From: Moraxellaceae bacterium
GTDB taxonomy: Bacteria > Pseudomonadota > Gammaproteobacteria > Pseudomonadales > Moraxellaceae
Assembly: GCA_029267635.1 (NCBI GenBank)
Contig: JAJUIK010000009.1
Location: forward strand, 1 to 64,000
Direction: 5' to 3'
DNA: 64,000 nucleotides
The notes beneath the pieces were generated by a model that searched no databases, was not told the DNA's origin, and saw only the letters and a list, made by a program, of their open reading frames with translations. The number at the start of each line of letters is the position of its first letter. Position 1 is the first letter of the stretch. The position numbers and the translations under genes are program-made. Positions 22,502 to 31,392 of this stretch are shown here, one piece after another.

Positions 22502-23620
22502 TTAGTGATTATCAAAGGTAATGTTACGGCTGGCATTCAATAGTTGCTCGCCACCTTCTTCCATCAGTTTGATTTGCAGACGCAAGTCGTTTGGTGCATC
22601 GGCATGTTTCAAGGCTTCTTTATAATTAATTTCACCGGCTTTATAAAGATCAAACAGAGCCTGGTCAAAGGTCTGCATCCCGAGTTCACGTGAACGCTTC
22701 ATCAGGTCCTTAATATTGTGCACTTCACCTTTACGGATATAGTCGGCCAGCAGGGGTGTATTGATCAGCAGTTCAATCGCGGCACGACGTGATTTGCCAT
22801 CCACAGTTGGAATCAGCTGCTGGGCGACAATCGCTTTCAGGTTGAGGGACAAATCCATATACAGTTGGCTATGGCGGTCCGCATCAAAGAAGTGAATAAT
22901 CCGGTCCAGTGCCTGGTTGGCATTGTTGGCATGTAACGTCGCCAAAACCAGGTGACCGGTTTCGGCAAAGGCAATCGCATAGTCCATGGTTTCGCGGGAA
23001 CGGATCTCACCAATCAAGATCACATCAGGAGCCTGACGCAAAGTGTTTTTCAAGGCAACTTCAAAAGAGTCGGTATCGATACCTACTTCGCGCTGGGTAA
23101 TGATACAGCCCTGATGTTCATGCACAAATTCAATTGGGTCTTCAATGGTGATGATATGACCTTTGGAATTCTGGTTACGGTAACCAATCATTGAAGCCAG
23201 AGAGGTGGATTTACCCGTACCGGTCGCCCCGACAAAAATGATAATGCCGCGCTTGGTCATGGCCAAATCTTTGAGAATAGGCGGCAGATTCAGTGATTCC
23301 ATGGTCGGAATTTTGCTTTCAATCCGACGCAGCACCATTCCAGGCAAGTCACGTTGCTGAAATGCACTAACACGGAAACGGGTTTCTTTTTCACGGTTGG
23401 TAATCGCGAAGTTGCATTCGCGCGTTTGCTGAAACTCCTGACGCTGTTTTTCCGTCATGATGGAATGTAGCAATTGCCCCACAATCTCACCGGTCAATTT
23501 GGTTTTGGAGACCGGTACGATTTGTCCATTGATTTTCATAGACGGTTCAACATCGGCGGTAATAAACAGATCCGATGCTTTTTGTTGGGTCATTAAATTT
23601 AGTAAATCATTAAAGTCCAT
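22502..23620 (-). CDS. pilU: Type IV pilus retraction ATPase PilU
   Basis: PilU is the accessory PilT-like hexameric ATPase that adds force to pilus retraction. The 372-residue chain shows ASDLFITADVEPSMKINGQI, Walker A GATGTGKST, an Asp box (IITIEDPIEFVHEHQGCIITQREVG), Walker B VILIGEIR and the His box TGHLVLATLHANNA. The AIRNLIRE motif of PilT is absent here (TPLLADYIRKGE), which marks this copy as PilU. It lies 27 bases downstream of pilT. Confidence 0.94.
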   Translation of the reverse strand: MDFNDLLNLMTQQKASDLFITADVEPSMKINGQIVPVSKTKLTGEIVGQLLHSIMTEKQRQEFQQTRECNFAITNREKETRFRVSAFQQRDLPGMVLRRIESKIPTMESLNLPPILKDLAMTKRGIIIFVGATGTGKSTSLASMIGYRNQNSKGHIITIEDPIEFVHEHQGCIITQREVGIDTDSFEVALKNTLRQAPDVILIGEIRSRETMDYAIAFAETGHLVLATLHANNANQALDRIIHFFDADRHSQLYMDLSLNLKAIVAQQLIPTVDGKSRRAAIELLINTPLLADYIRKGEVHNIKDLMKRSRELGMQTFDQALFDLYKAGEINYKEALKHADAPNDLRLQIKLMEEGGEQLLNASRNITFDNH

Positions 23621-23647
23621 GATTTCCCCATTTATATTTTATTTAAA

Positions 23648-24685
23648 TTATAGGAATGATTCTGGTTGTTTGGCTGCCGTACGTGCCGTTGAATTGCTAA
23701 TAATGCCTTTAGCAACCAGATTTTTCAGGCTTTGATCCAGCGTGGTCATGCCGTAGTTGGCGCCCGTCTGAATGGCAGAGTACATTTGTGCAACTTTGTT
23801 TTCACGGATCAGGTTACGAATCGCAGGAATTCCAATCATGATTTCATGCGCTGCGACACGTCCACCGCCCACCTTCTTCAACAGGGTTTGTGAAATAACA
23901 GCCTGTAACGACTCGGATAACATGGCACGCACCATGTCTTTTTCTTCGGCAGGGAAGACGTCAATCACACGGTCAATGGTTTTGGCGGCTGAAGTGGTGT
24001 GTAGGGTGCCAAATACCAAGTGACCGGTTTCTGCTGCAGTGAGGGCCAGCCGAATGGTTTCTAAGTCACGCATCTCACCGACCAAGATAATGTCCGGGTC
24101 TTCACGCAGGGCGGAACGTAGCGCTTCATTGAAGCCATGGGTGTCGCGATGTACTTCACGCTGGTTGACCAGACATTTTTTCGATTGGTGTACAAATTCG
24201 ATCGGGTCTTCAACGGTAAGGATGTGGTCATAGCGGTTATCGTTAATATAATCGATCATCGCCGCCAGAGTGGTAGATTTACCCGAACCGGTCGGGCCGG
24301 TTACAAGCACGATTCCGCGCGGATATTCTGCAATATCTTTAAAAATTTGGCCCATACCCAAATCTTCCATGGTCATGACTTTGGACGGAATGGTACGGAA
24401 GACTGCGCCGGCACCACGGTTTTGGTTAAAGGCGTTGACACGGAAACGGGCCACACCTGGCACTTCAAAAGAAAAGTCTGTTTCCAGTTTTTCTTCATAG
24501 TCACGGCGCTGTTTATCGTTCATGATGTCATAAACTAGGCGGTGGACTTCTTTGTGTTCTAGAGGGGGCAGATTAATGCGACGAACTTCGCCATCCACAC
24601 GAATCAAAGGCGGCATACCCGCAGAAAGATGTAAGTCAGATGCGCCGTTTTTCGCAGAGAAGGCTAAGAGTTCTGTAATATCCAT
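23648..24685 (-). CDS. pilT: Type IV pilus retraction ATPase PilT
   Basis: PilT powers pilus retraction in twitching and natural transformation. The 345-residue chain shows ASDLHLSAGMPPLIRVDGEVRR, Walker A GPTGSGKST, ILTVEDPIEFVHQSKKCLVNQREV, Walker B ILVGEMRDLETI, TGHLVFGTLHTTSA and the diagnostic AIRNLIRENK near residue 285. The pair pilT-pilU is divergent from yggS, the common gammaproteobacterial arrangement. Confidence 0.96.
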   Translation of the reverse strand: MDITELLAFSAKNGASDLHLSAGMPPLIRVDGEVRRINLPPLEHKEVHRLVYDIMNDKQRRDYEEKLETDFSFEVPGVARFRVNAFNQNRGAGAVFRTIPSKVMTMEDLGMGQIFKDIAEYPRGIVLVTGPTGSGKSTTLAAMIDYINDNRYDHILTVEDPIEFVHQSKKCLVNQREVHRDTHGFNEALRSALREDPDIILVGEMRDLETIRLALTAAETGHLVFGTLHTTSAAKTIDRVIDVFPAEEKDMVRAMLSESLQAVISQTLLKKVGGGRVAAHEIMIGIPAIRNLIRENKVAQMYSAIQTGANYGMTTLDQSLKNLVAKGIISNSTARTAAKQPESFL

Positions 24686-24784
24686 GGGGTCCCCGAAAAT
24701 AATCCAAGTATGTCATTATTTTGTAGAATAATACGGCTTTCCCTGAGCTTAACCAACACTTGAGCATCGAGAAAGTAAAAAAAG

Positions 24785-25501
24785 ATGAATGAAATGAGAA
24801 CCGTGTCAATGAATCAACTCGAGCAAGCCAGAAATCAGGTTCTGGCCCAGATCCAGCAAGCCTGCCAGCAGTGCCAACGTGATGCCGCAGAGGTGCATTT
24901 ATTGGCCGTGTCGAAAACTCATCCAAGTGAAGTCTTACGTGCCATGTATGCCACAGGGCAACGCGCTTTTGGTGAAAATTATTTACAGGAAGCCTTGGAC
25001 AAGATTGCTGCATTACAAGACCTGGAAATTGAATGGCATTTTATTGGTCATGTGCAGCGTAATAAAACCAAGCATTTGGCAGAGCATTTTGCCTGGGTGC
25101 ATGGTGTGGACCGTTTGCTGATCGCAGAGCGCCTGTCCGGTCAGCGTGAAGCCACTCAGCCCGCACTCAATATCTGTATTCAGGTCAATATTGATGGACA
25201 GGACAGTAAAGATGGCTGCACCCCAGAGGAAGTCCCGGAACTGGTCCGCCAGATCAGCCAATTGCCGCATTTACGTCTGCGTGGCTTAATGGTCATTCCA
25301 AAGCCGGACAATAATGCTGCTTTTAGTGATGCCAAGACGCTATTTGATCAGGTCAAGACTGAGCATGCTCATCCGCAGGACTGGGATACTTTGAGTATGG
25401 GCATGTCGGGTGATATGGCTGCAGCGATTGCTGCCGGTTCGACCATGGTCCGTGTCGGAACTGCTTTATTCGGTGCGCGTGACTATTCCAATCAGAATTA
25501 A
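24785..25501 (+). CDS. yggS: PLP homeostasis protein, YggS family
   Basis: This pyridoxal-phosphate-binding protein has the alanine-racemase-like barrel but no known enzyme activity; family members balance PLP and amino acid pools. The PLP lysine is in LLAVSKTHPSEVLRAMYATGQRAFGENYLQEA, and WHFIGHVQRNK, LRGLMVIPKP, LSMGMSGDMAAAIAAGSTMVRVG and GTALFG follow. The 238 residues may start at 24785 or at the internal ATG of MNQLEQARN (24809). Confidence 0.92.
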   Translation: MNEMRTVSMNQLEQARNQVLAQIQQACQQCQRDAAEVHLLAVSKTHPSEVLRAMYATGQRAFGENYLQEALDKIAALQDLEIEWHFIGHVQRNKTKHLAEHFAWVHGVDRLLIAERLSGQREATQPALNICIQVNIDGQDSKDGCTPEEVPELVRQISQLPHLRLRGLMVIPKPDNNAAFSDAKTLFDQVKTEHAHPQDWDTLSMGMSGDMAAAIAAGSTMVRVGTALFGARDYSNQN

Positions 25502-25511
25502 TGGATAGATT

Positions 25512-25542
25512 AAAAAACCCATACTAGCTAGATGGGTTTTTA
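25512..25542. terminator. Bidirectional terminator between yggS and sbcC
   Basis: The stem AAAAACCCAT / ATGGGTTTTT with a self-complementary CTAGCTAG loop region lies between convergent genes. Confidence 0.8.
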
Positions 25543-25553
25543 TTGTGTTTAAT

Positions 25554-28500
25554 TCATCCCACAATTTCGAGAGTACTGGCACCCGAGCCGATCGGTTTGA
25601 CCTGAATCTGTACCGGAATGCGTTCGTGCATTTCCTGAATATGCGAGATCAGCACTACTTTACGTCCCTGGCTTTGCAGGCGATCCAGGGCATTCATCAC
25701 CAGATGTAAGGATGCGGGATCTAAGGTGCCGAAGCCTTCATCAATAAATAGCGATTCCAGTTTCATGGAACCGGAAGCCATATTGGCAATCGCGAGGGCA
25801 AGCGCCAGCGACACCAAGAAAGTTTCCCCACCGGACAGGGACAGTACCGGGCGGATTTCACCATTCATGTCCTGATCATAGATAGCCAAGCCTAGGCTCT
25901 CTGGAATGCGTTGCAGCTGATAACGCGGGGCCAAAGGTTGTAATTGCTGGTTGGCATATTCCACCAAAATATCCAGATGATGTTCCTGGGCAATTTTCTG
26001 AAATTTTGTGCCTTCTTTACTGCCAATCAGTTCGGAAATACGTCCCCAGCGGTATTCTTCGGCCTGAATTTTAGCAATTTCTTTTTGGAATTTGGCCAGT
26101 TGCGCTTGCGCTTTTTCCTGCATCTGACGTTGTGCATCGAAATGATTGAACTGTTCTTGTAACTGCTGCTTTTCAGTTTCCAGCTGACCGAGTTGCTGCT
26201 GTACCTGTTCAAAACCGAGTTGCGGCTGGCGTGTCTGATGTTTGGTAAACTGGTCTTTCAAGGTATCCAATGCACTTTGGGCACTGAGTAAATTCTGTTG
26301 CTGTTGCTGAATGCTATGACGAATGGTTTGCATATCCAGCAAAGTGTGCTGTAAACAGTGCTGGATCAGTGCCTCATGAAAGTCTGGATGGTCGTTTTTC
26401 CATGTGTTAATGTCATTTTGGATATGATCCAGCTGCGCCAGTAATTGCTCATGCGCAGTCTGTAAACGCTGCTGGTTGAGTTGTGCACTTTGCCATTGAT
26501 GTTGGCACTGTTCCAGGATTTGCTGCTGGGTTGTAATTTGCGTCTGTAGTTGCAGTTTGTCTTGTTCCAGTGCTTCCGCCCAGGATTTTCCATCCTCAAA
26601 ACTGTGCTGGCCATACTTTAACGTCAGTTCACGAATCTGTTGGCGTAGTTCAGCGCCTTGTGTTTTGGTTTTAGTCATATCGGCATGCAAGGCGTCCAGC
26701 TGTGTTTGGTAAACAGCGTACTCTTTCTGGCTGTTGTGCAATTGTTGTAGCAGAAGTTGTTGTTGTTGTTGCAGACTGTTGAATTGACTGCGTTGCTGGG
26801 TGCGCGTCTGTAATAGTGTGGTGATGTGCTGTGCAGTCACCAGTGCATTCTGATTCCAGCGTTGCTGCTCCTCATCCGGCAATTGACTGTAGATTGGTTC
26901 AGCAAGCTGGCTCAACTGTTCTAATTGCTGGGCAAGTAATTGTTGCGCTTGTACCTGTTGCTGTAATTGTTTGAACTGCTGTAACTGCAGGTGCTGCTGG
27001 TCAATTTTACTTTTGCTGTTTTGCAATTCAGCATTCAATAATTCAATTTTCTGTTGTAATTGGAGATATAAATCCGTCCAGCTAATCTCTGCACTCCAGG
27101 TAAATTGTGCAAGTTCAGCCTGTTGTTGCAGCTGTGTTTGAGTGATTGCCTGCTGTTGTTGGATCGCATCCAAGCGAGCTGTAAATTGTTCAATCCGGGT
27201 ATGGAGGGTGGCGAGACGTGTTTGTGTGCTATGTAAAGTAGTCAGGGCGTCATTTTCAGCGGCTTGGGCTTGTTGTAACTGGTTTTCCTGTAATTCATGC
27301 AAACTTTGCGTCAGTAAATCGGTATGCGAAATGAACGGATGCTGGGTGCTGCCACATACCATACAGGCTTCATCGGGACGCAGCTGGGCACGCAGTTCCT
27401 GCACGCTGTGCAAATGTAACAGGCGTTGCTGCTGCAAGACTTGCTGAATCTGTTCACACGCATTTTTTGCCTGCAGATATTTCTGCTCCAGCTGTTGCAC
27501 GCTCTGTTGATCCGTTTGCTGTTGTTGCCGGGTTTGTTGTAACAGTTCAAGAGTCTGTTGCTGTTCAGATTCAGCATCGATTAAGCGTTGCAAGGGGGCT
27601 TGCAAATTTTCAGTTACATGCAGTTGCTGTTGTTGTTGTTGATATTGTGCAGAGAGCTGCTGCTGGGTGTGTTCCAGTGTTTGAATTGAACCATGTTGCT
27701 GCTGTAAATCGACGAATTGTTGCTGGACGGCTTGGAATTGCGCCTGAATTTCACTAATCGGCCTATGCACCTGCTGTGGATATTGTTGCTGGATTTTGCT
27801 GAGTTGCTGTTGAAATTGAGTCAGACGTTGCAGTGTGCTCTGCGGTTCGCTATCAAAGACAGCCAAATATTCGCTGTTGTGCAAACTGTGTTGAATGAGA
27901 TCAAGTTCACGCTGGCCATGCTCAATCTGTTGTTGTGTTTGGCGAATGTCCTGATTTAAACGCTGCAGATGGCTTTGTTCCAGATGCGTACTTTGTGCTT
28001 TCGCATCGTGATAGCGTTTTAATAAATGCTGAATCTCATGTTCTAGCCCCAATGCCTGTTCAACATAAGGTTTGAGCCGAAGATGGGTTGCTTGCTGCGT
28101 TTTAACCTGTTCCTGCAAGGCGAGATATTTGGCTTGCTGCTGCTGGGAATTCTGCTCAGTGCTTTGCAGTTGTGGCGCAAAAGCTTGTAGCGCATTTTCA
28201 CTGTCCAAGCGTTGTTGTTGCAGTTTTTGCTGCTGAACAAACTGTTCCCGAATGCCTTGAAACTGTTCCAGTTGTGCCAAAAACAGCTTTTGTTCAGCCA
28301 TTTTCTGGTCAGCATCTTGCTGTACCTGATAATTTTCCTGTTTGGCTTGCAGCTCGCTATACAGTTGATGCTGCTGTTTATGCCAGTTCAGATCATTCAG
28401 CAGTAACTTTTCCGCCTGGATTTTTTCGTTCAGACGCAGTTTGCTGTGTTCATGCTGTTGCTGGAGTTCGCTGACCTGTTCATCACTGAGCAGTTCGATA

Positions 28501-29165
28501 TGCCCGATGATATTTTGCAGCTGTTCCTTGTTGCTGCGAATCTGCTTCATTTTCTCAAAGGCTTTTTGGCTGACCAGGCTGAAAATCTGCGAATTGGTCA
28601 GATATTCCAGCAGATCGGCACGATCCTGATCTTTGGCTTTTAAGAAGGCTCCGACTTCGGATTGGGCCAATAAAACCGCTCGGGTGAACTGCTCAAAGCT
28701 CAGTCCAATCAGTTTCTCAATCGTCGGGGTGCACTCCGAAATTTTCTGCGTGAGAACTCGTTGATCCTCCACGCAGGAAATCACTCGATCAACTTTTAAA
28801 TTACCATCCACCTTATTGTGTGCGCGGCGGATCTCCCAGCGAGCCCGATAACGCTTTTGATCCAGGGCGATAAAGTCCAGTTCGGCAAATCCTTTGGTAC
28901 AGCCGCGCCTTAAGATGTTTTTGGAATCCTTGATGGAAATGCCTTGTCCGCTGGCATCTTTCAGTGCCCCAACAGCACCGTTTAAACGCGGAATCTGATC
29001 GTATAGGGCCAGACACATGGCATCCAGCAAGGTCGATTTACCGGCTCCAGTTTTCCCGGTAATGGCAATCAGTCCGGCATCAGCAAGAGGCGCCGCTTCA
29101 AAATCAATCTGATGGGTTCCGGCAAGGGAAGCGAGGTTATTTAAACTGAGGCTTAAAATTTTCAT
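25554..29165 (-). CDS. sbcC: Exonuclease subunit SbcC (Rad50-like)
   Basis: SbcC is the ATPase arm of the SbcCD nuclease, which opens hairpins and trims double-strand ends. Walker A GKTGAGKSTLLDAM is near residue 36. A very long coiled coil follows, with a zinc hook CMVC (in RPDEACMVCGS) near residue 600, and the C-terminal ATPase half has LSLSGGETFLVSLALALA and LFIDEGFGTLD. At 1203 residues it is longer than E. coli SbcC, and the coiled coil is exceptionally Gln rich. AAGGAAG precedes the start, nine bases after sbcD. Confidence 0.95.
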   Translation of the reverse strand: MKILSLSLNNLASLAGTHQIDFEAAPLADAGLIAITGKTGAGKSTLLDAMCLALYDQIPRLNGAVGALKDASGQGISIKDSKNILRRGCTKGFAELDFIALDQKRYRARWEIRRAHNKVDGNLKVDRVISCVEDQRVLTQKISECTPTIEKLIGLSFEQFTRAVLLAQSEVGAFLKAKDQDRADLLEYLTNSQIFSLVSQKAFEKMKQIRSNKEQLQNIIGHIELLSDEQVSELQQQHEHSKLRLNEKIQAEKLLLNDLNWHKQQHQLYSELQAKQENYQVQQDADQKMAEQKLFLAQLEQFQGIREQFVQQQKLQQQRLDSENALQAFAPQLQSTEQNSQQQQAKYLALQEQVKTQQATHLRLKPYVEQALGLEHEIQHLLKRYHDAKAQSTHLEQSHLQRLNQDIRQTQQQIEHGQRELDLIQHSLHNSEYLAVFDSEPQSTLQRLTQFQQQLSKIQQQYPQQVHRPISEIQAQFQAVQQQFVDLQQQHGSIQTLEHTQQQLSAQYQQQQQQLHVTENLQAPLQRLIDAESEQQQTLELLQQTRQQQQTDQQSVQQLEQKYLQAKNACEQIQQVLQQQRLLHLHSVQELRAQLRPDEACMVCGSTQHPFISHTDLLTQSLHELQENQLQQAQAAENDALTTLHSTQTRLATLHTRIEQFTARLDAIQQQQAITQTQLQQQAELAQFTWSAEISWTDLYLQLQQKIELLNAELQNSKSKIDQQHLQLQQFKQLQQQVQAQQLLAQQLEQLSQLAEPIYSQLPDEEQQRWNQNALVTAQHITTLLQTRTQQRSQFNSLQQQQQLLLQQLHNSQKEYAVYQTQLDALHADMTKTKTQGAELRQQIRELTLKYGQHSFEDGKSWAEALEQDKLQLQTQITTQQQILEQCQHQWQSAQLNQQRLQTAHEQLLAQLDHIQNDINTWKNDHPDFHEALIQHCLQHTLLDMQTIRHSIQQQQQNLLSAQSALDTLKDQFTKHQTRQPQLGFEQVQQQLGQLETEKQQLQEQFNHFDAQRQMQEKAQAQLAKFQKEIAKIQAEEYRWGRISELIGSKEGTKFQKIAQEHHLDILVEYANQQLQPLAPRYQLQRIPESLGLAIYDQDMNGEIRPVLSLSGGETFLVSLALALAIANMASGSMKLESLFIDEGFGTLDPASLHLVMNALDRLQSQGRKVVLISHIQEMHERIPVQIQVKPIGSGASTLEIVG

Positions 29166-29174
29166 GCGACTTCC

Positions 29175-30431
29175 TTATTGACCTGGCTGTTGCTGTTCAA
29201 GGCTCTGCTGTGCTTCAAAGAGCAGCTGCATGAAATCACGCTGTACGGATTCATCCTCCTGATAGCCCATTTTGTCCCAAAGTTCTTTAAACAGGCTTTC
29301 CGGTGTGGGTGGCGCCAGATCGACTTTGGAGTGATGCGCATTTTCTGCATTCTGGTTGACCTGCACGCGACTGATCCGGACCAGACGGTAACGATTTTTG
29401 GGTAAAGCCAGTTCCACCTGCTGGCGCAAATCTAAAGGCGGAGGAGTATCTGTTGAATATTCAATTTCCAGATAATCACGTTGACTGATCTGGGTAATTT
29501 CATCAGCTTCCAAAGCTTTAAGCTGTTCAAAAACCTCATCCAGACGGCCACGGATACGATGCAGTTGCACACTGCGGGGAATAGACAAGGTATTTAGTTG
29601 AAAGCGGGATTCATCCTGCAACAAAGGATCAAGATGCACTTCGACTACCTGATGCTTGTAGTTGATTTCACTAAAAGACAGGGGAATGGGTGAGCCACTA
29701 TAGCGGATATGGGCATGCTGGACTTTTTGCGGTTTGTGTAAATGTCCTAAAGCTACATAATCAATTGCCTCATCAAACAGGCTGGTCGACAGGGCTTCTT
29801 CATTACCAATCATAATGGGACGTTCAGAGTCGGAGGTTTCACCGCCTTGCATGTGCGCATGCGACATCAGGATAAGTGCCTGATCCTCGGTTTTACGTTG
29901 TTTGGCCTCAGCAATCAGTTGTTGGTGCAAATAGGCAATGGCATTTTGGCTGTTGGTAGTCTGTTCATTTAAGCCCGTGATTTCGGCTGTGCGTAAGAAG
30001 GGCAGTGTGAGGCACCAGGCGACAATTTTTTGCTGCGCATCAAAAATAGGCACCAGTAAACGCTCGAGATCAATCTGATTGTGCGCATTGCGCTGAATCA
30101 CGCCCACCGCTTTGGCATTGTATTTGGACAGCAGTGGATCGACCTGTTCAATGCGATAGCCTGAGTCATGGTTGCCAGCAATCATCAAGGTTTGCATGTG
30201 CGGTGCAAGGGCATGCGCGTCCGCCAGAAATTGATACAACTGTTTTTGCGCGCTGGAGGCCGGGTTAATTACATCAAAAATATCGCCGGCAATCAGCAGC
30301 GCATGCGGTTGTTTGGCCTGAATCTGTTCGAGTAACCAGCTGAGGAATTGAGCATGTTCATATTCACGGTCATGGTTATGGAAAAACTGTCCCAAATGCC
30401 AATCCGATGTGTGTAAGAAGTGAACCGTCAT
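29175..30431 (-). CDS. sbcD: Exonuclease subunit SbcD (Mre11-like)
   Basis: SbcD is the Mn-dependent nuclease partner of SbcC. Of its 418 residues, the N-terminal half carries the metallophosphatase motifs: HTSDWHLGQFFHNHDRE, LLIAGDIFDVINP, MIAGNHDSG, MSHAHMQGG and VALGHLHKPQ. The C-terminal half is the capping and SbcC-binding region, ending in a Gln-rich tail. It is the first gene of sbcDC. Confidence 0.95.
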   Translation of the reverse strand: MTVHFLHTSDWHLGQFFHNHDREYEHAQFLSWLLEQIQAKQPHALLIAGDIFDVINPASSAQKQLYQFLADAHALAPHMQTLMIAGNHDSGYRIEQVDPLLSKYNAKAVGVIQRNAHNQIDLERLLVPIFDAQQKIVAWCLTLPFLRTAEITGLNEQTTNSQNAIAYLHQQLIAEAKQRKTEDQALILMSHAHMQGGETSDSERPIMIGNEEALSTSLFDEAIDYVALGHLHKPQKVQHAHIRYSGSPIPLSFSEINYKHQVVEVHLDPLLQDESRFQLNTLSIPRSVQLHRIRGRLDEVFEQLKALEADEITQISQRDYLEIEYSTDTPPPLDLRQQVELALPKNRYRLVRISRVQVNQNAENAHHSKVDLAPPTPESLFKELWDKMGYQEDESVQRDFMQLLFEAQQSLEQQQPGQ

Positions 30432-30464
30432 GCCCTTGAACTCAAATGAAAATTCAGTCCCTAT

Positions 30465-30493
30465 ACTATAAATAAAGCAGGCGGTTGTGTGCA
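30465..30493 (-). promoter_or_regulatory. Candidate promoter of sbcDC
   Basis: On the minus strand, TGCACA and TATAGT are separated by 17 bases and lie about 35-60 bases before the sbcD start codon. The -35 matches four of six consensus bases. Confidence 0.4.
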
Positions 30494-30557
30494 GAGAATT
30501 ACAGTCTGACGTCGATTTTTGTCGTAGGCGTACAAAGTTGAGGAATGAGCGAGCTAT

Positions 30558-30740
30558 AAAAAAATAAAGACCGACGATTCGAGTGATGAGAAATCGTCGG
30601 TCAAAAACTTTGCGAAGATAAGAGATTGGCTGCTGATCAAGGTCTTATCTGAAAGTGAAGATTATTGCTTTCATAAGGAAGAACCCTTAAAACTTAAATC
30701 TGCGATGCCGGGCAAATCATAATTTTTTCAGGTCTTACAT
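30558..30740 (-). ncRNA. Candidate structured small RNA in the sbcD upstream spacer
   Basis: The 404-base spacer 30432-30835 holds no gene. On the minus strand it contains a series of hairpins: TGAAAG/CTTTCA (about 30667-30690), AGATAAGA/TCTTATCT (30616-30650), then an 11-bp stem GACCGACGATT/AATCGTCGGTC (30569-30602) followed by TTTATTTTTTT, a strong rho-independent terminator. No minus-strand gene lies between this terminator and thiO, 1.7 kb upstream, so the terminator most simply belongs to an unannotated RNA. A GTTATATAAC box near 30741-30750 could be its -10; no good -35 is seen. Confidence 0.35.
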
Positions 30741-30835
30741 GTTATATAACGCTGCCTGCGCGATTTGGTTGACAAGAAAATGCAAAAGATCGCGAAAATT
30801 TTTATACTGCTGCTTTATTTGCCGGATTCACTGTC

Positions 30836-31291
30836 ATGGTGTCATTAAAAAAATATTATCTGTGGTTTTTTCTGCTCTGTCTGGTCCTTACCTTGCTGGT
30901 CGGGGTGTTGGCCGCATTATTACCATTGGGAGTAGGAGGAATTCTAACCGCAGTGCCTTATTTATTGGCCATGATCATCGTGCTGTACCTGTTCCTCAAT
31001 CAGCAACGCCGGGCACCTACCCAGCAGGAACGTAAGCAGTTTACCCTCAATTTTAGCCTGATTTTCTGGGGTTATAATGCGCTGGGTGTATTGTCTGGAT
31101 TGTGGTTATTTTCCCGGCAGGATCCTGAAGTATGGCAGAACTTTTTGCTGTATTTAAAACAGCCTCTGTTCTTGGCGCTCATTGCCGGCATGATTCTGAT
31201 GCTGGCGATTCCGCTGTGTTTATTGACCTACTGGTTTTATGGACCACAAGCGCAGCGCATGGCCCAGCATAAATTCGGTTCTTCCACTTAA
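30836..31291 (+). CDS. ABZJ_00895-like small membrane protein
   Basis: This 151-residue protein has four hydrophobic segments, starting KYYLWFFLLCLVLTLLVGVLAALL, and ends in TYWFYGPQAQRMA. It resembles a family named after an A. baumannii locus (ABZJ_00895) that is widespread in Acinetobacter. No function is known. The start is ATG 30836; a TATACT box lies at 30803-30808 just upstream. Confidence 0.75.
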   Translation: MVSLKKYYLWFFLLCLVLTLLVGVLAALLPLGVGGILTAVPYLLAMIIVLYLFLNQQRRAPTQQERKQFTLNFSLIFWGYNALGVLSGLWLFSRQDPEVWQNFLLYLKQPLFLALIAGMILMLAIPLCLLTYWFYGPQAQRMAQHKFGSST

Positions 31292-31392
31292 AACCAGTTT
31301 TTTATTTGCGCATCGTTCTGAATATGTGTTTGATTTTGGATGCTAAACCGCTATGCTGAAATCAACCTGCATGATCATTATGGAGCAAGCCG

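Noticed and set aside
25944-28643. Many open frames on the plus strand opposite sbcC
   Set aside because: They are shadows of the Gln-rich coiled-coil coding sequence, with Cys- or Leu-rich artefact composition.
30475-30760. Possible 6S RNA on the plus strand (CCCTTAAAACTT...TGCGATG recalls the E. coli 6S core)
   Set aside because: Only a short stretch matches; the closing stem, the conserved 5' half and the overall length do not fit. The minus strand has the better terminator.
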